Numbered from the stretch's first letter, positions 1 through 7,656 are shown. The stretch is 64,000 nucleotides of DNA from Pseudomonas syringae CC1557 (GCF_000452705.1 NZ_CP007014.1:1612001-1676000), one strand, 5' to 3'. Translations and numbers: made by a program. Notes: a model not told the origin generated them from the letters alone.

Positions 1-265
1 CGGAGCCGATCGTGTGGCTGCCCGATGGCACTTCCGCGACAAGGTAGGTATTAGCCGCCGTAGCGCCGATCACGCGCCCATCGACTGTCACAGTCATTTT
101 GATGGCCGCACCCATGGTCTCGTTGCGGTAGATGTAGACGCGGGACATATCCGGTACGGTACCGAAGCGCTTCATTTCAATATCGGCCGCCGGATCGCCC
201 ATGGGCACGGACGCGCAGCCGTGTAGTGCGCCAACAAGAGCGATTGCTCCTAGAACCTTTTTCAT
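1..265 (-). CDS. DUF2846-type lipoprotein, partial (C-terminal part beyond the left edge)
   Basis: The gene reads leftward from an ATG at 265 and runs off the window, leaving 88 codons. The N-terminus (MKKVLGAIALVGALHGCASV) is a short lipoprotein signal with a lipobox-like LHGC, so the mature protein is probably an acylated envelope lipoprotein. The following stretch, with YIYRNE, a 'TVTVDGRVIG' segment and 'TYLVAEVPSGSHTI', fits the DUF2846 family, small lipoproteins of unknown role. An AGGGAC-like ribosome site lies about 7 bases upstream of the ATG. The family assignment is from memory of the pattern, and the function is unknown. Confidence 0.75.
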   Translation of the reverse strand, partial: MKKVLGAIALVGALHGCASVPMGDPAADIEMKRFGTVPDMSRVYIYRNETMGAAIKMTVTVDGRVIGATAANTYLVAEVPSGSHTIGS

Positions 266-821
266 CTGATGTCCCTATCTCTGGAGTAAATGGCTGATTG
301 CCATACTGCGAGGTTTTATACCCTCGTCAGCCGCTGATTACCATCCTTCACCTGGCCTCCCGTTTCGGTAGGGCAGGTATTCCCCCATTAAAGGGGTATT
401 TACGGTGATGGCGCAGATCGGCTCCATCCCCCACTGGGGGCTCGCCCCCTAATCTAGATGTGAGCAGTTCTGCGCGCATCTAAACGTGAGCCAAGGATCA
501 CTTTTACGATCTGCTCGCGAAAGGGGGTCATTCTTTGAAACCACACCCTTCTGGATCTCGAATGCGAAACTACCGACATCCCGATAGATACCGGAAAACC
601 TTCTGGCATCTCAAAGTGGGATTTTTCCACTTCGCTCCTGCTGATAGATCGGCTTGGGTTCCAGCCGATCTATCAGCACCACGAGCGTAGTGCTCGGCAC
701 AGGTGAAGACGCAGCCGCTCGCTGATCGCAATCTGCCTGAGTCGACCGGGCCAAAATCTCGACTCGGTCGGTTAGCGGATAAGTTCTCATATCCTTGATG
801 CCCTATTCAGCATCTGCGCAG
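266..821. other. Gene-free stretch with strong hairpins
   Basis: No convincing reading frame is visible on either strand in these 556 bases. The stretch holds a perfect 16-bp inverted repeat with an 8-base loop (639-678) and a small AAGTGG/CCACTT hairpin just before it (614-632). It also has several C/G-run inverted segments around 350-450. It may be a decayed accessory insertion, but nothing in it is recognisable as an insertion sequence or phage gene. Confidence 0.5.
639..678. repeat. Perfect 16-bp inverted repeat (hairpin)
   Basis: TGCTGATAGATCGGCT at 639-654 is followed, after the loop TGGGTTCC, by its exact reverse complement at 663-678. No T-run follows on either strand, so it is not a classic intrinsic terminator. 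No gene lies within about 150 bases on the right or 370 bases on the left. It could be an RNA hairpin, a protein-binding palindrome or the end of a decayed element. Confidence 0.85.
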
Positions 822-1088
822 TTAGTCATCCACACAGAGCGCCATCGCTATGAACCAGCCAGCAAATATAGCGGCAACTGCTGCAGACTGGTTTAGTGAA
901 GCTGAATACCTGGTTAGCGCTTCAGCAACTGCCGGGCTCGCCCCAATAGCGGTCATCTGAGCACTTGCCGAATTCATCCAGCAAACCCCAGAAAAAAGCG
1001 ATGCAAGCGGGATCAATGCTGCTAGGATTTTCTTCGTAAGCACTCTAATTATAAAAATTATTTGAAATCTCGCTTTAAACATTTCCAT
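822..1088 (-). CDS. Small putative secreted or membrane protein, unknown
   Basis: An 88-residue frame starts at the ATG at 1088. A GTG at 1043, just before LTKKILAALIPLASLF, would give a more typical signal peptide: basic n-region, hydrophobic core and an ASA/Q cleavage-like site near residue 44. The mature part would be about 45 residues, ending in a second hydrophobic stretch (AAVAAIFAGWFIAMALCV) and two Asp residues. I do not recognise the family. The size resembles small single-span coat or conjugation proteins, but the C-terminus is acidic rather than basic, which argues against an inovirus major coat protein. Whether it is a gene at all is uncertain. Confidence 0.4.
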   Translation of the reverse strand: MEMFKARFQIIFIIRVLTKKILAALIPLASLFSGVCWMNSASAQMTAIGASPAVAEALTRYSASLNQSAAVAAIFAGWFIAMALCVDD

Positions 1089-1145
1089 GTCTCGGCAGCA
1101 ACGTGCTTTGCATTAGGGGCTGCAATTATTTTGCATACCCCGTTG

Positions 1146-1193
1146 CGTTACCACTCACGCTAGAGCATTAACTCTTCATCGTAAGTGGTAACG
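1146..1193. repeat. Inverted repeat upstream of the broken small gene
   Basis: CGTTACCACT at 1146-1155 and AGTGGTAACG at 1184-1193 are exact reverse complements separated by 28 bases. The right arm runs into the ribosome-binding GGAG at 1193-1196, just before the ATG at 1202. The pair could be an operator or a hairpin that controls access to the ribosome site. Confidence 0.6.
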
Positions 1194-1201
1194 GAGATCA
1201 T

Positions 1202-1435
1202 ATGAAAGACGAAGAAGCCCCAAAACAGCAAATGTCGGCAGCCAAGTGACAGAGGCTTTTCAAGGAGCGTCAACGGGCTGCAGGCTTCAAGCACACAACG
1301 GTATGGATTCACGAGGAGACAGCGAAGGACGGGATCAAGGCGGCACGTAAAGGCGAGCCACTGGCACCAATGGGTTCACTAAACGATGTTCTGCCGAAAA
1401 CGTCATGTCACTGTCCGGCTCCCGTCGGGCGGTGA
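1202..1435 (+). pseudogene. Small basic protein gene interrupted by an in-frame TGA
   Basis: An ATG at 1202, seven bases after a clear ACGGAG, opens a frame that meets TGA at 1247-1249 after 15 codons. The same frame then stays open to the stop at 1433-1435. The combined product would be MKDEEAPKQQMSAAK, stop, QRLFKERQRAAGFKHTTVW and on to about 77 codons. The part after the stop is rich in Arg/Lys and looks like real protein (the 'TTVWIHEETAK' and 'KGEPLAPMG' segments). One C-to-T change (CGA to TGA) would explain the stop. Length and charge recall small DNA-binding, ribbon-helix-helix-like proteins, but I cannot name a family. A sequencing error cannot be excluded. Confidence 0.6.
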
Positions 1436-1440
1436 CGTTT
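1397..1440 (-). terminator. Possible terminator after the IclR gene
   Basis: AAACGTCA (1398-1405) pairs with TGACGTTT (1433-1440) around an inner GC-rich imperfect hairpin. Reading leftward, the stem ends in a short T-run, which suits the IclR gene whose stop is at 1444. The hairpin overlaps the 3' end of the broken plus-strand gene. Confidence 0.4.
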
Positions 1441-1443
1441 CGT

Positions 1444-2181
1444 TCAAGCCTTGGCTGTTTTCTTGGGGGCAGGCTCATCAGGATCAATAGCCAGCGCGTC
1501 GCCCCCGAGGCTACGTGTCAGCTCAAGTGCAGCATTCTGGAAGAGTGGGCAGAAGGTCTGAGCCTGATCAGCCGTCAGCCGACTCGCCGGGCCGGACAGC
1601 ACCAACGCTCCTATCAGGCTTTCACCTGCGCCGAAGATAGGCAATGCCATCGATGATGCGTGAGGATCGGTTGCTCCTACCGAGTACATGGGTTTTATCA
1701 TCATCGTCGCCATGGCATAGGGGATACGCAATGCTTGCGCCCCTGCAGCGGCATCCATCGGGCGGGTGTCGCCTGGCTGCATGTGCAGTCGCAAGTGATG
1801 AGGTGAGTTGACCCGGTACAGACACATTCGGTATGCGCCATGCCTCACATAGAAGGATGCGGTCTCTCCCGTTTCTTGTGTCAGCCTATGCAGCAACGGC
1901 GTGATATGTCGCTCTAGATCCAGTCCATCCTGATAGACGGTGTTTAGCCTCATGATTTCGGTCGCCAACTGGTAGCGGCCATCGGCCATGCGCGTGATCA
2001 GGCCATGGTTTTCCAGTGAGACCATCAAACGCATGATCGTGCTTTTGATCAGTCCAGTGCGCTCGGCGATCTCGGCAAGCTCTACAGCGGTGTCTCCCGT
2101 CCTGAAGGCAGTGAGCACAGTCAACACCCGATCAGCCGATGCCACCCCGGTGACAGCAGGACGTGGGCGGATTTTGACCAT
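1444..2181 (-). CDS. IclR-family transcriptional regulator
   Basis: The 245-residue product has the IclR layout. A winged helix-turn-helix sits at about residues 14-75 ('VLTVLTAFRTGDTAVELAEI', 'GLIKSTIMRLMVSLENHGLI'), followed by an effector-binding domain ('ETASFYVRHGAYRMCLYRV', then 'ASSMALPIFGAGESLIGALV'). The start at 2181 follows AAGGAG at good spacing. The C-terminal tail is Lys/Pro rich. The gene sits next to an importer, a hydroxyacid dehydrogenase and an RraA-like protein, so it most likely controls that cassette in response to its substrate. Candidate boxes lie at 2262-2305 and 5050-5062. Confidence 0.9.
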   Translation of the reverse strand: MVKIRPRPAVTGVASADRVLTVLTAFRTGDTAVELAEIAERTGLIKSTIMRLMVSLENHGLITRMADGRYQLATEIMRLNTVYQDGLDLERHITPLLHRLTQETGETASFYVRHGAYRMCLYRVNSPHHLRLHMQPGDTRPMDAAAGAQALRIPYAMATMMIKPMYSVGATDPHASSMALPIFGAGESLIGALVLSGPASRLTADQAQTFCPLFQNAALELTRSLGGDALAIDPDEPAPKKTAKA

Positions 2182-2261
2182 TGGTTTCTCCTTTTAGTAG
2201 CGGGCATCAGGAGGTGCATGATGCCCCTGCAAAATACTGCCGTTGACCTGATACGGTAATG

Positions 2262-2305
2262 TTCAAACGTTTAATTATGCAGCACTTTTGCTGTTTTCAA
2301 ACGTT
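2262..2305. promoter_or_regulatory. Candidate IclR boxes, two copies
   Basis: TTCAAACGTT occurs twice, at 2262-2271 and 2296-2305, starting 34 bases apart. The first copy extends to the near-palindrome TTCAAACGTTTAA. They lie in the upstream region of the IclR gene, between its start at 2181 and the terminator of the neighbouring transporter gene, as expected for autoregulation. The assignment rests on position and symmetry only. Confidence 0.5.
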
Positions 2306-2325
2306 GTTGATCTGGTAATTCAGGC

Positions 2326-2361
2326 AAAAAAAACCGACGCGCGGCAAGGGCCAGGCGTCGG
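2326..2361 (-). terminator. Intrinsic terminator of the MFS transporter gene
   Basis: On the minus strand CCGACGC (2361-2355) pairs with GCGTCGG (2340-2334) and is followed by an uninterrupted run of eight T (2333-2326). It lies 18 bases after the transporter's stop at 2379, so it closes the dehydrogenase-transporter unit. Confidence 0.88.
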
Positions 2362-2378
2362 TCTGAAAAACGGCTTAA

Positions 2379-3716
2379 TCAATGGGCGTTAACACCCTCC
2401 TTGAGTTTCGGCTCCGCAGTTGCCTCTCCAAGTTGTTTGCGCCCCATGAACAGCACCATAAGCGCCCCTGCTGCGCAGAGTGCTGCGAGGGGTAGAAGGG
2501 CCAGAGCGTAGCTACCGGTAGCGTCATGGATCGTCCCGTAAACATTCACCATCACACCGCCGCCAATGAGGTTGGCCATTGCGCCTACTGCTGCCAGACC
2601 CGCCGCTGCTGTTGATGAGGAGAGCCAGGTAGAGACCAGCGCCCAGAACGGACCTTTCATTGAGTAAGCGCCGATCAGCACCATGGAAAGCATAACGACC
2701 GTCGCGGTGAGGGAAGAGGTGACAAGTGCCAGCAGTAGTCCTGCAGCGATCAACAGCAAGGTAGTTGCTGTGTGCCAGCGACGTTCCCCGGTTTTGTCAG
2801 AGCTGCGGCCCCACAGGATCATCAATACGGAAGCGAGGCCGTACGGAATGGCGTTGACCATGCCGATTTCCAGATTGCTCAACCCGAAGGTCTTTAGCAA
2901 CTGCGGAGCCCATACGCTCATCGTACTGCCTGCGGCGGACGCTCCTGAATAGATCAGCGCCAATACCCAGATGTGTTTATGGCGTAACAGCTTCCACAAT
3001 GAAATGTGTCCGATAGCGGTCTTGCGGCCACGTTCCTCATCCAGCCGACTGGTGAGCCAGGTACGTTGCTCGTTGCTCAACCAATGCGCCTGCTCTGGAC
3101 GATCCGTCAGAACAAACAGGCAGGCGATCCCCAGCAATACGGCAGGTATTCCTTCCAGAATGAACAGCCAGTGCCAGCCGCGCATGCCGAACCAGCCGTC
3201 CATGCTCAGCAGAAGGCCTGAAAGCGGCGAGCCAATAAAATTTGCGCCAGGTATGGCTACCATGAAAATAGCCACCATGCGTCCACGATAAGCGGCGGGC
3301 AACCAGTAGGTTAGATAGAGCAAGACCCCAGGGAAAAAACCAGCTTCTGCTGCGCCCAGGAGAAACCGCATGACATACAGAGAGTTCGCGCCTTGAACGA
3401 ACGCTGTACCCGCCGAAATGAAACCCCAGGTAATCATTATCCTTGCGATCCAGATCCGTGCGCCGAAGCGTTGCAAGGCCAGGTTGCTCGGTACTTCAAC
3501 AAAAAAATACGAGACAAAGAAAAGGCTGCTGGCAAGTCCGAAGATGGCTGGCGTCAAACCCAGGTCATGGTTCATCTGGAGTGAAGCCATCCCGATGTTG
3601 CCACGATCAATGATCGCCAGGAGGTAGCAGAGAATCAGGAAGGGTAATAAACGCCAAGCGACTTTTCGCATGGTTGAGCGCTCAATGGCGCTGATATCAG
3701 TAGAGCTGACAGACAT
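2379..3716 (-). CDS. MFS transporter, anion:cation symporter (ACS) type
   Basis: The 445-residue product has 12 predicted membrane spans with a central cytoplasmic loop. It carries hallmarks of the ACS group of major facilitators: 'LPFLILCYLLAIIDRGNIGMA' in helix 1, 'SYFFVEVPSNLALQRFGAR' in helix 2 and 'GAAEAGFFPGVLLYLTYW'. This group imports organic acids such as tartrate, galactarate, phthalate or hydroxyphenylacetate. The start at 3716 follows GGGAGAG. The gene is 81 bases downstream of the hydroxyacid dehydrogenase on the same strand and probably shares its transcript. The substrate is presumably an organic acid handled by the neighbouring enzymes. Confidence 0.9.
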   Translation of the reverse strand: MSVSSTDISAIERSTMRKVAWRLLPFLILCYLLAIIDRGNIGMASLQMNHDLGLTPAIFGLASSLFFVSYFFVEVPSNLALQRFGARIWIARIMITWGFISAGTAFVQGANSLYVMRFLLGAAEAGFFPGVLLYLTYWLPAAYRGRMVAIFMVAIPGANFIGSPLSGLLLSMDGWFGMRGWHWLFILEGIPAVLLGIACLFVLTDRPEQAHWLSNEQRTWLTSRLDEERGRKTAIGHISLWKLLRHKHIWVLALIYSGASAAGSTMSVWAPQLLKTFGLSNLEIGMVNAIPYGLASVLMILWGRSSDKTGERRWHTATTLLLIAAGLLLALVTSSLTATVVMLSMVLIGAYSMKGPFWALVSTWLSSSTAAAGLAAVGAMANLIGGGVMVNVYGTIHDATGSYALALLPLAALCAAGALMVLFMGRKQLGEATAEPKLKEGVNAH

Positions 3717-3797
3717 GACTCTCTCCCATTTTGTTCTTTTTGGAGAAAACTTTATGTGTGCCCGAACCGAGATTTAATGTTCGGGTGGTTCGCTTTA

Positions 3798-4775
3798 TCA
3801 GCTCTGAAAGAGATGACGATTTACTACTGCACGAGGGTCAGGTGCCGTGCCGTTCCAATAATTAATGATTTGCTGGACAGCAAGCATGCCGACCCGGTCT
3901 CGCGCTTCAGAGGTGTTCGCCCCTACATGAGGCGTCGCAACCAGCGTTGGCAGTCCCCAGAGCGGAGAATCTGCCGGCGGTGGTTCCGGGTTGAATGTAT
4001 CCAGGCCCGCACCCGCAATCTGTCGGGTACTGAGCGCATGAACCAGCGCATCGGTGTCGACCAGTTCGCCGCGCGCGGTGTTGATAAGAATGCTGTTGGA
4101 ACGCATGCGCTCAAACTGTGCAGCGCTGAACAGGTTGCGGTTTGCTTCAGTCAGCGGGCAATGCAGGCTGATGATATCGCTGGCGTCCAGCAGCGCATCG
4201 AAGTCGCTGACGAGCTCGACATTTGGGGCGGCCGGTAGATCTTTTAAATACGGATCGTAAACCTTTACCTGCATCTTCAGCGGAACCACCAACTCCATAA
4301 GGATCCGCCCGATCGCGCCTAATCCTACAAGGCCCAGCGTCTTGCCGGACAATTCAATACCGACGGACGTGGCCTTGTCCCAATGCCCGTCGCGCATCCG
4401 CGCATCCAGCAATGCGGTCTGGCGTGCCACGGTGAACATTAAAGCGAACGCATGCTCCGCGACGGACTGCGCGTTCGCACCCAGAGCGATCGTTACCGGA
4501 ATGCCTCGCTCACCTGCGGCCACGACATCAATGGTGTCGTATCCGACACCGTGCTTGGCAATGATTTTGAGCTTCGGTGAAGCGTCGATCATTTCGCGTG
4601 TGAGCTTTCCTTGTCTGACGATGATCGCATCAGGCTGCTCGGCAGCAATGGTTGCGATGAGCTCTTCGGCGGGGGCATACGGAACGGTGGGGACGATACG
4701 GACGCCATGGGAGGCCGCATGAGCCATGGCTTCAGCGGTTAATGCAGGGCCAGTCAAGAGAATGGTTCGAGTCAT
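3798..4775 (-). CDS. D-2-hydroxyacid dehydrogenase (NAD-dependent)
   Basis: The 325-residue product matches the D-isomer-specific 2-hydroxyacid dehydrogenase family. It has a Rossmann GLVGLGAIGR near residue 150, the catalytic Arg in 'NTARGELVD', Glu in 'FNPEPP' and His in 'ATPHVGANT'. Such enzymes interconvert 2-oxoacids and D-2-hydroxyacids, and the nearest subfamilies include phosphoglycerate- and hydroxypyruvate-type reductases. I chose the ATG at 4775, which follows AAGG at seven bases, over a GTG six bases upstream. It is the first gene of a unit with the transporter and diverges from the RraA-like gene. Its substrate is not deducible. Confidence 0.88.
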   Translation of the reverse strand: MTRTILLTGPALTAEAMAHAASHGVRIVPTVPYAPAEELIATIAAEQPDAIIVRQGKLTREMIDASPKLKIIAKHGVGYDTIDVVAAGERGIPVTIALGANAQSVAEHAFALMFTVARQTALLDARMRDGHWDKATSVGIELSGKTLGLVGLGAIGRILMELVVPLKMQVKVYDPYLKDLPAAPNVELVSDFDALLDASDIISLHCPLTEANRNLFSAAQFERMRSNSILINTARGELVDTDALVHALSTRQIAGAGLDTFNPEPPPADSPLWGLPTLVATPHVGANTSEARDRVGMLAVQQIINYWNGTAPDPRAVVNRHLFQS

Positions 4776-5049
4776 GTGCACACCTTGGCTTTTTTATCTG
4801 AGTGCGACTGCCGCAATCTGGCGCGGCAGCGTTGGCCAGGTAGAAAGTATCATAATGAAATGGCGTTGCAATATATAAGTTCCTCGCCATTGTGGCGTGA
4901 AGCCTTGGCTAAGATGTTCGAGCGATAAATTCATACGAAAAATCAGCTGCTTGACCTAAATTGTGCCAATTGTCGACTTTTGGAAGGGGGGATTCGGATG
5001 GGGTTTGATGGAAACCCTGTTGCGTGTAAAAAATATGGATGGTAATTTC

Positions 5050-5080
5050 GAAACGTCGTTTCATTAATTGCGTCGTTTCA
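5050..5080. promoter_or_regulatory. Candidate IclR operator upstream of the RraA-like gene
   Basis: GAAACG T CGTTTC (5050-5062) is a perfect 13-base inverted repeat. GTCGTTTCA occurs at 5055-5063 and again at 5072-5080, so half-sites recur at 17-base spacing. The site is about 55 bases upstream of the RraA-like start, in the interval shared with the divergent dehydrogenase gene. The AAACG core resembles the boxes near the IclR gene. Confidence 0.5.
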
Positions 5081-5117
5081 GAATCGTTGTCCTACAAAAA
5101 TATAAGAGGAATGCAGA

Positions 5118-5795
5118 ATGTCGATTGGATTCAGAGTGCTGGCGCAAAAGCGCAAGGTGGATGCGGAGTGGGTTGAGCGCTACCGCACCGTTCCGGTGGC
5201 CAACATCAGCGATTCCATGAACCGCATGACAGCGGGCGGTGCGCAACTGCGTGCAATGCACCGCTCCGGTGTGTTGGTTGGCCCGGCGATTACCGTCAAG
5301 GCTCGGCCCGGTGACAATCTGATGCTGCACTACGCTCTCGACATCGCTCAGCCTGGTGACGTCATCGTTGTCGATGCGGGCGGCGACTTGAGTAACGCTC
5401 TGATCGGCGAAATGATGGTGGCCTATGCGATCAAAAAAGGCGTCGCTGGTATCGTGATCAACGGCGCGATTCGTGATGCCGCCAGCATCGGCGCTGGAGA
5501 TTTCCCGCTGTTTGCCGCAGGCGTAACCCATCGCGGTCCTTATAAGGACGGGCCGGGCGAAATCAACGTGCCCATCGCCGTAGCCGGCATGGTTATTGAG
5601 CCCGGCGATCTGGTGATCGGTGATGACGACGGCCTGCTCTGCGTTCCTTTTGATCAGGTGAGCGAAGTGTATGATCGCGCCTACGCCAAACACGCAGCAG
5701 AGCAAAAACAACTCGAACAGATCGCCCAGGGCGAAAACGACAGGTCCTGGGTTTTGAAATCCCTCACGCAAAAGGGCTGCGAATTTCTTTCCTGA
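5118..5795 (+). CDS. RraA-fold protein, likely 4-hydroxy-4-methyl-2-oxoglutarate aldolase-like
   Basis: The 225-residue product has the RraA fold: 'VANISDSMNRM' near the start, 'RPGDNLMLHYALDIAQPGDVIVVDAGGD', then 'GIVINGAIRDAASI', which carries the Arg-Asp pair used for metal and substrate binding in the HMG/CHA aldolase branch. These enzymes cleave 4-hydroxy-4-methyl-2-oxoglutarate or decarboxylate oxaloacetate. True RraA, the RNase E inhibitor, is shorter (about 160 residues) and not found in catabolic cassettes, so an aldolase role is more likely. AGAGGAA precedes the start. It diverges from the dehydrogenase-transporter genes and probably works in the same pathway. Confidence 0.82.
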   Translation: MSIGFRVLAQKRKVDAEWVERYRTVPVANISDSMNRMTAGGAQLRAMHRSGVLVGPAITVKARPGDNLMLHYALDIAQPGDVIVVDAGGDLSNALIGEMMVAYAIKKGVAGIVINGAIRDAASIGAGDFPLFAAGVTHRGPYKDGPGEINVPIAVAGMVIEPGDLVIGDDDGLLCVPFDQVSEVYDRAYAKHAAEQKQLEQIAQGENDRSWVLKSLTQKGCEFLS

Positions 5796-6194
5796 GTCCG
5801 CGCATGGCCAGTACGGCATTTGAAGCAGAATAATAAAAAGCCTGCATGGCCAATACCTGTATTGGTACCATCCGTTTCAGAAGCGTCTGGCTGAATGTGG
5901 CTCACAGCGAGCCATCACGTTCTTCAGATATACGGGCGGTTCATGCCCATTCATGCGCGCATGAATGGACTGAATTTATGATCGCCGTAGCCCGTTTTCC
6001 GCTGCGTGGCAATACGGCGAACAACCAGCTGGAACGCCCAAGAGCCACGCTCGTACAAGCCTCCCATCGAGATCGGCGTCTGTTCGATCCATTGGCTTTT
6101 ATTCGCTACGTGCAGATCGAAAAACTGTATGCGTACGGCGATCACACTTTGCGGAATAGCGTTCCACGAATTATGCGGGCGTATCTGTAAGCAT
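5796..6194. other. Gene-free stretch with a perfect 22-bp palindrome
   Basis: Short frames exist on both strands (for example 5951-6229 on minus) but none matches a family I know or has a ribosome site. The striking element is the palindrome at 5947-5968. The stretch may be the remnant of a mobile element or gene. Confidence 0.4.
5947..5968. repeat. Perfect 22-bp palindrome
   Basis: CCATTCATGCG at 5947-5957 is followed without a spacer by its exact reverse complement, CGCATGAATGG, at 5958-5968. A perfect palindrome of this length with no loop suits binding of a dimeric protein or the junction of two element ends better than an RNA hairpin. The nearest genes are the RraA-like gene, ending 152 bases to the left, and the LysR gene, ending at 6195, so it is not in an obvious promoter. 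Confidence 0.85.
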
Positions 6195-7115
6195 TTAGCA
6201 AAGTGCCTGGCTGTTCTGCGAGTGCGCACGTAATCCTTCCGCTATGGCATTGAATACAACCTGGCAGCGAGCGCTGTTACGAAGGTCTTCATGCATAGCG
6301 ACCCACGTGTCCATACATATCGAGAACGCGGAGGGGAGTACCCGAACCAACGCTGTATCGCGGGCTGCAACTGCCGACTGGCACACACCAATCCCGAAGC
6401 CAGCGCGCATGGCCGCCAATTGTGCAAGCTCACTGTCGGCGCGAAACGCCAGGCTCGCGCGCGCAAATTCCGGGAACTGTTTCAGGAATCGACGGATAAA
6501 TGCGCTCTCTCGATCGAAACCGATAAGGGTATGGCTGACCAGGTCTTCCAGGGAATCGGGGCTGCCGTAAATTGCCAAATAATTGCGATGGGCATATAGC
6601 CCGACCTCAATATCGCCGACACGTCGTGCGATTAGCGCATGTTGGGTTGGCCTGTGCATTCGAACCGCGATATCTGCGTCTCGACGCAGTAGGTCATCAA
6701 CCTCATTGGACAGAATCATCTCTACAACAAGCTCGGGGTATTGGTTGCGCAACGCCGACAGAATCGGCGGCAAGACTTCAACGCCGATTACCTCGCTGAC
6801 TGTCAGCCGTACCGTCCCGTGGACATGGGTGTTGCCTTCACTTGCCTTGCGCAGCAACGCTGCCGACATTGCCGCCAAATTGACGGCATAGGGCGCTATT
6901 TCATGAGCAGCGAGGGTGGGACTGAAACCATCGGATGAACGAGTAAAAAGTTTCAGTGCCAGAGCGGCTTCAAGGCCGTCAATGTGGCGTCCAGCGGTGG
7001 GTTGACTGATGCCCATCGCACGCCCTGCGGCCGACAATGAGCCGGTCTCCAGCACGGCAAGAAACGTTCGGTACCATTCCCAGTTGGGCTCGTGTTGACT
7101 CACAGGGCTATCCAT
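6195..7115 (-). CDS. LysR-family transcriptional regulator
   Basis: The 306-residue product has an N-terminal LysR winged helix ('FLAVLETGSLSAAGRAMGIS', 'QPTAGRHIDGLEAALALKLF') and a substrate-binding domain ('GTVRLTVSEVIGVEVLPPIL', 'DADIAVRMHRPTQHALIARR'). The HTH recognition segment reads QPTAGRHI, where most LysR proteins have QPAVSRQI. The start at 7115 faces the DUF4260 gene at 7202, and the two share an 86-base divergent promoter region. LysR proteins often control the divergent neighbour, so the DUF4260 gene is its likely target. Confidence 0.9.
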   Translation of the reverse strand: MDSPVSQHEPNWEWYRTFLAVLETGSLSAAGRAMGISQPTAGRHIDGLEAALALKLFTRSSDGFSPTLAAHEIAPYAVNLAAMSAALLRKASEGNTHVHGTVRLTVSEVIGVEVLPPILSALRNQYPELVVEMILSNEVDDLLRRDADIAVRMHRPTQHALIARRVGDIEVGLYAHRNYLAIYGSPDSLEDLVSHTLIGFDRESAFIRRFLKQFPEFARASLAFRADSELAQLAAMRAGFGIGVCQSAVAARDTALVRVLPSAFSICMDTWVAMHEDLRNSARCQVVFNAIAEGLRAHSQNSQALC

Positions 7116-7201
7116 TTTTGTATGATAACCATTCGATCTTAGACGATTACGTTTCAGGGGCGCATGAAACAGAATGAATGCTCAATCCCTGGAGAGCGTT
7201 C

Positions 7202-7588
7202 ATGTCCAATTTAGCACCATCGGCACCGCATACCGTTCTATGGCAACGTGTAGAGGGGGGGCTTCTATTTGTGACAGGGATTCTACTGTTCTGGCGGGGC
7301 GGTTATGACTTCACCTGGTGGCAGGCGCTGATGATTTTTTTCACGCCTGACTTGAGTTTTCTGGGCTATGCATTTGGCCCGAGAGTGGGTGCTTATTGCT
7401 ACAACACTGTGCATTTGTATGCGGTTGGTGCCGCCGTGTTCGCGGCCGGGTTGATAGGGTCGGTCCCTGATCTTGCCGCGATAGGTGCTCTATGGCTCGC
7501 CCATTCGGGGTTTGATCGAATGCTTGGCTACGGTCTGAAGTTGCCACAAGGTTTCACGTTTACCCACTTGGGTATAATCGGTCGTTGA
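7202..7588 (+). CDS. DUF4260 family membrane protein
   Basis: The 128-residue product is mostly hydrophobic, with about four membrane helices and the DUF4260 signature segments 'LLFVTGILLFWRGGYDFTWW', 'FFTPDLSFLGYAFGPRVGAY' and 'HSGFDRMLGYGLKLPQGFTF'. I chose the ATG at 7202 because GGAG lies 7 bases upstream; an in-frame ATG at 7178 has no comparable site. The function of the family is unknown. The gene diverges from a LysR regulator. Confidence 0.85.
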   Translation: MSNLAPSAPHTVLWQRVEGGLLFVTGILLFWRGGYDFTWWQALMIFFTPDLSFLGYAFGPRVGAYCYNTVHLYAVGAAVFAAGLIGSVPDLAAIGALWLAHSGFDRMLGYGLKLPQGFTFTHLGIIGR

Positions 7589-7656
7589 GAGAGTAAGCAA
7601 CTTTCACACGGTTTGCTGGTATGCGTACGGGCACAGTGTCTTGCTTGATTAAATCC

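Noticed and set aside
822..1088. Inovirus major coat protein (pVIII-like)
   Set aside because: Signal peptide and small size fit, but the C-terminus is acidic instead of basic and no phage genes are adjacent.
5846..6190. 114-codon plus-strand frame after the RraA-like gene
   Set aside because: No ribosome site, no recognisable family, and the frame crosses the 22-bp palindrome. A minus-strand frame at 5951-6229 is equally unsupported.
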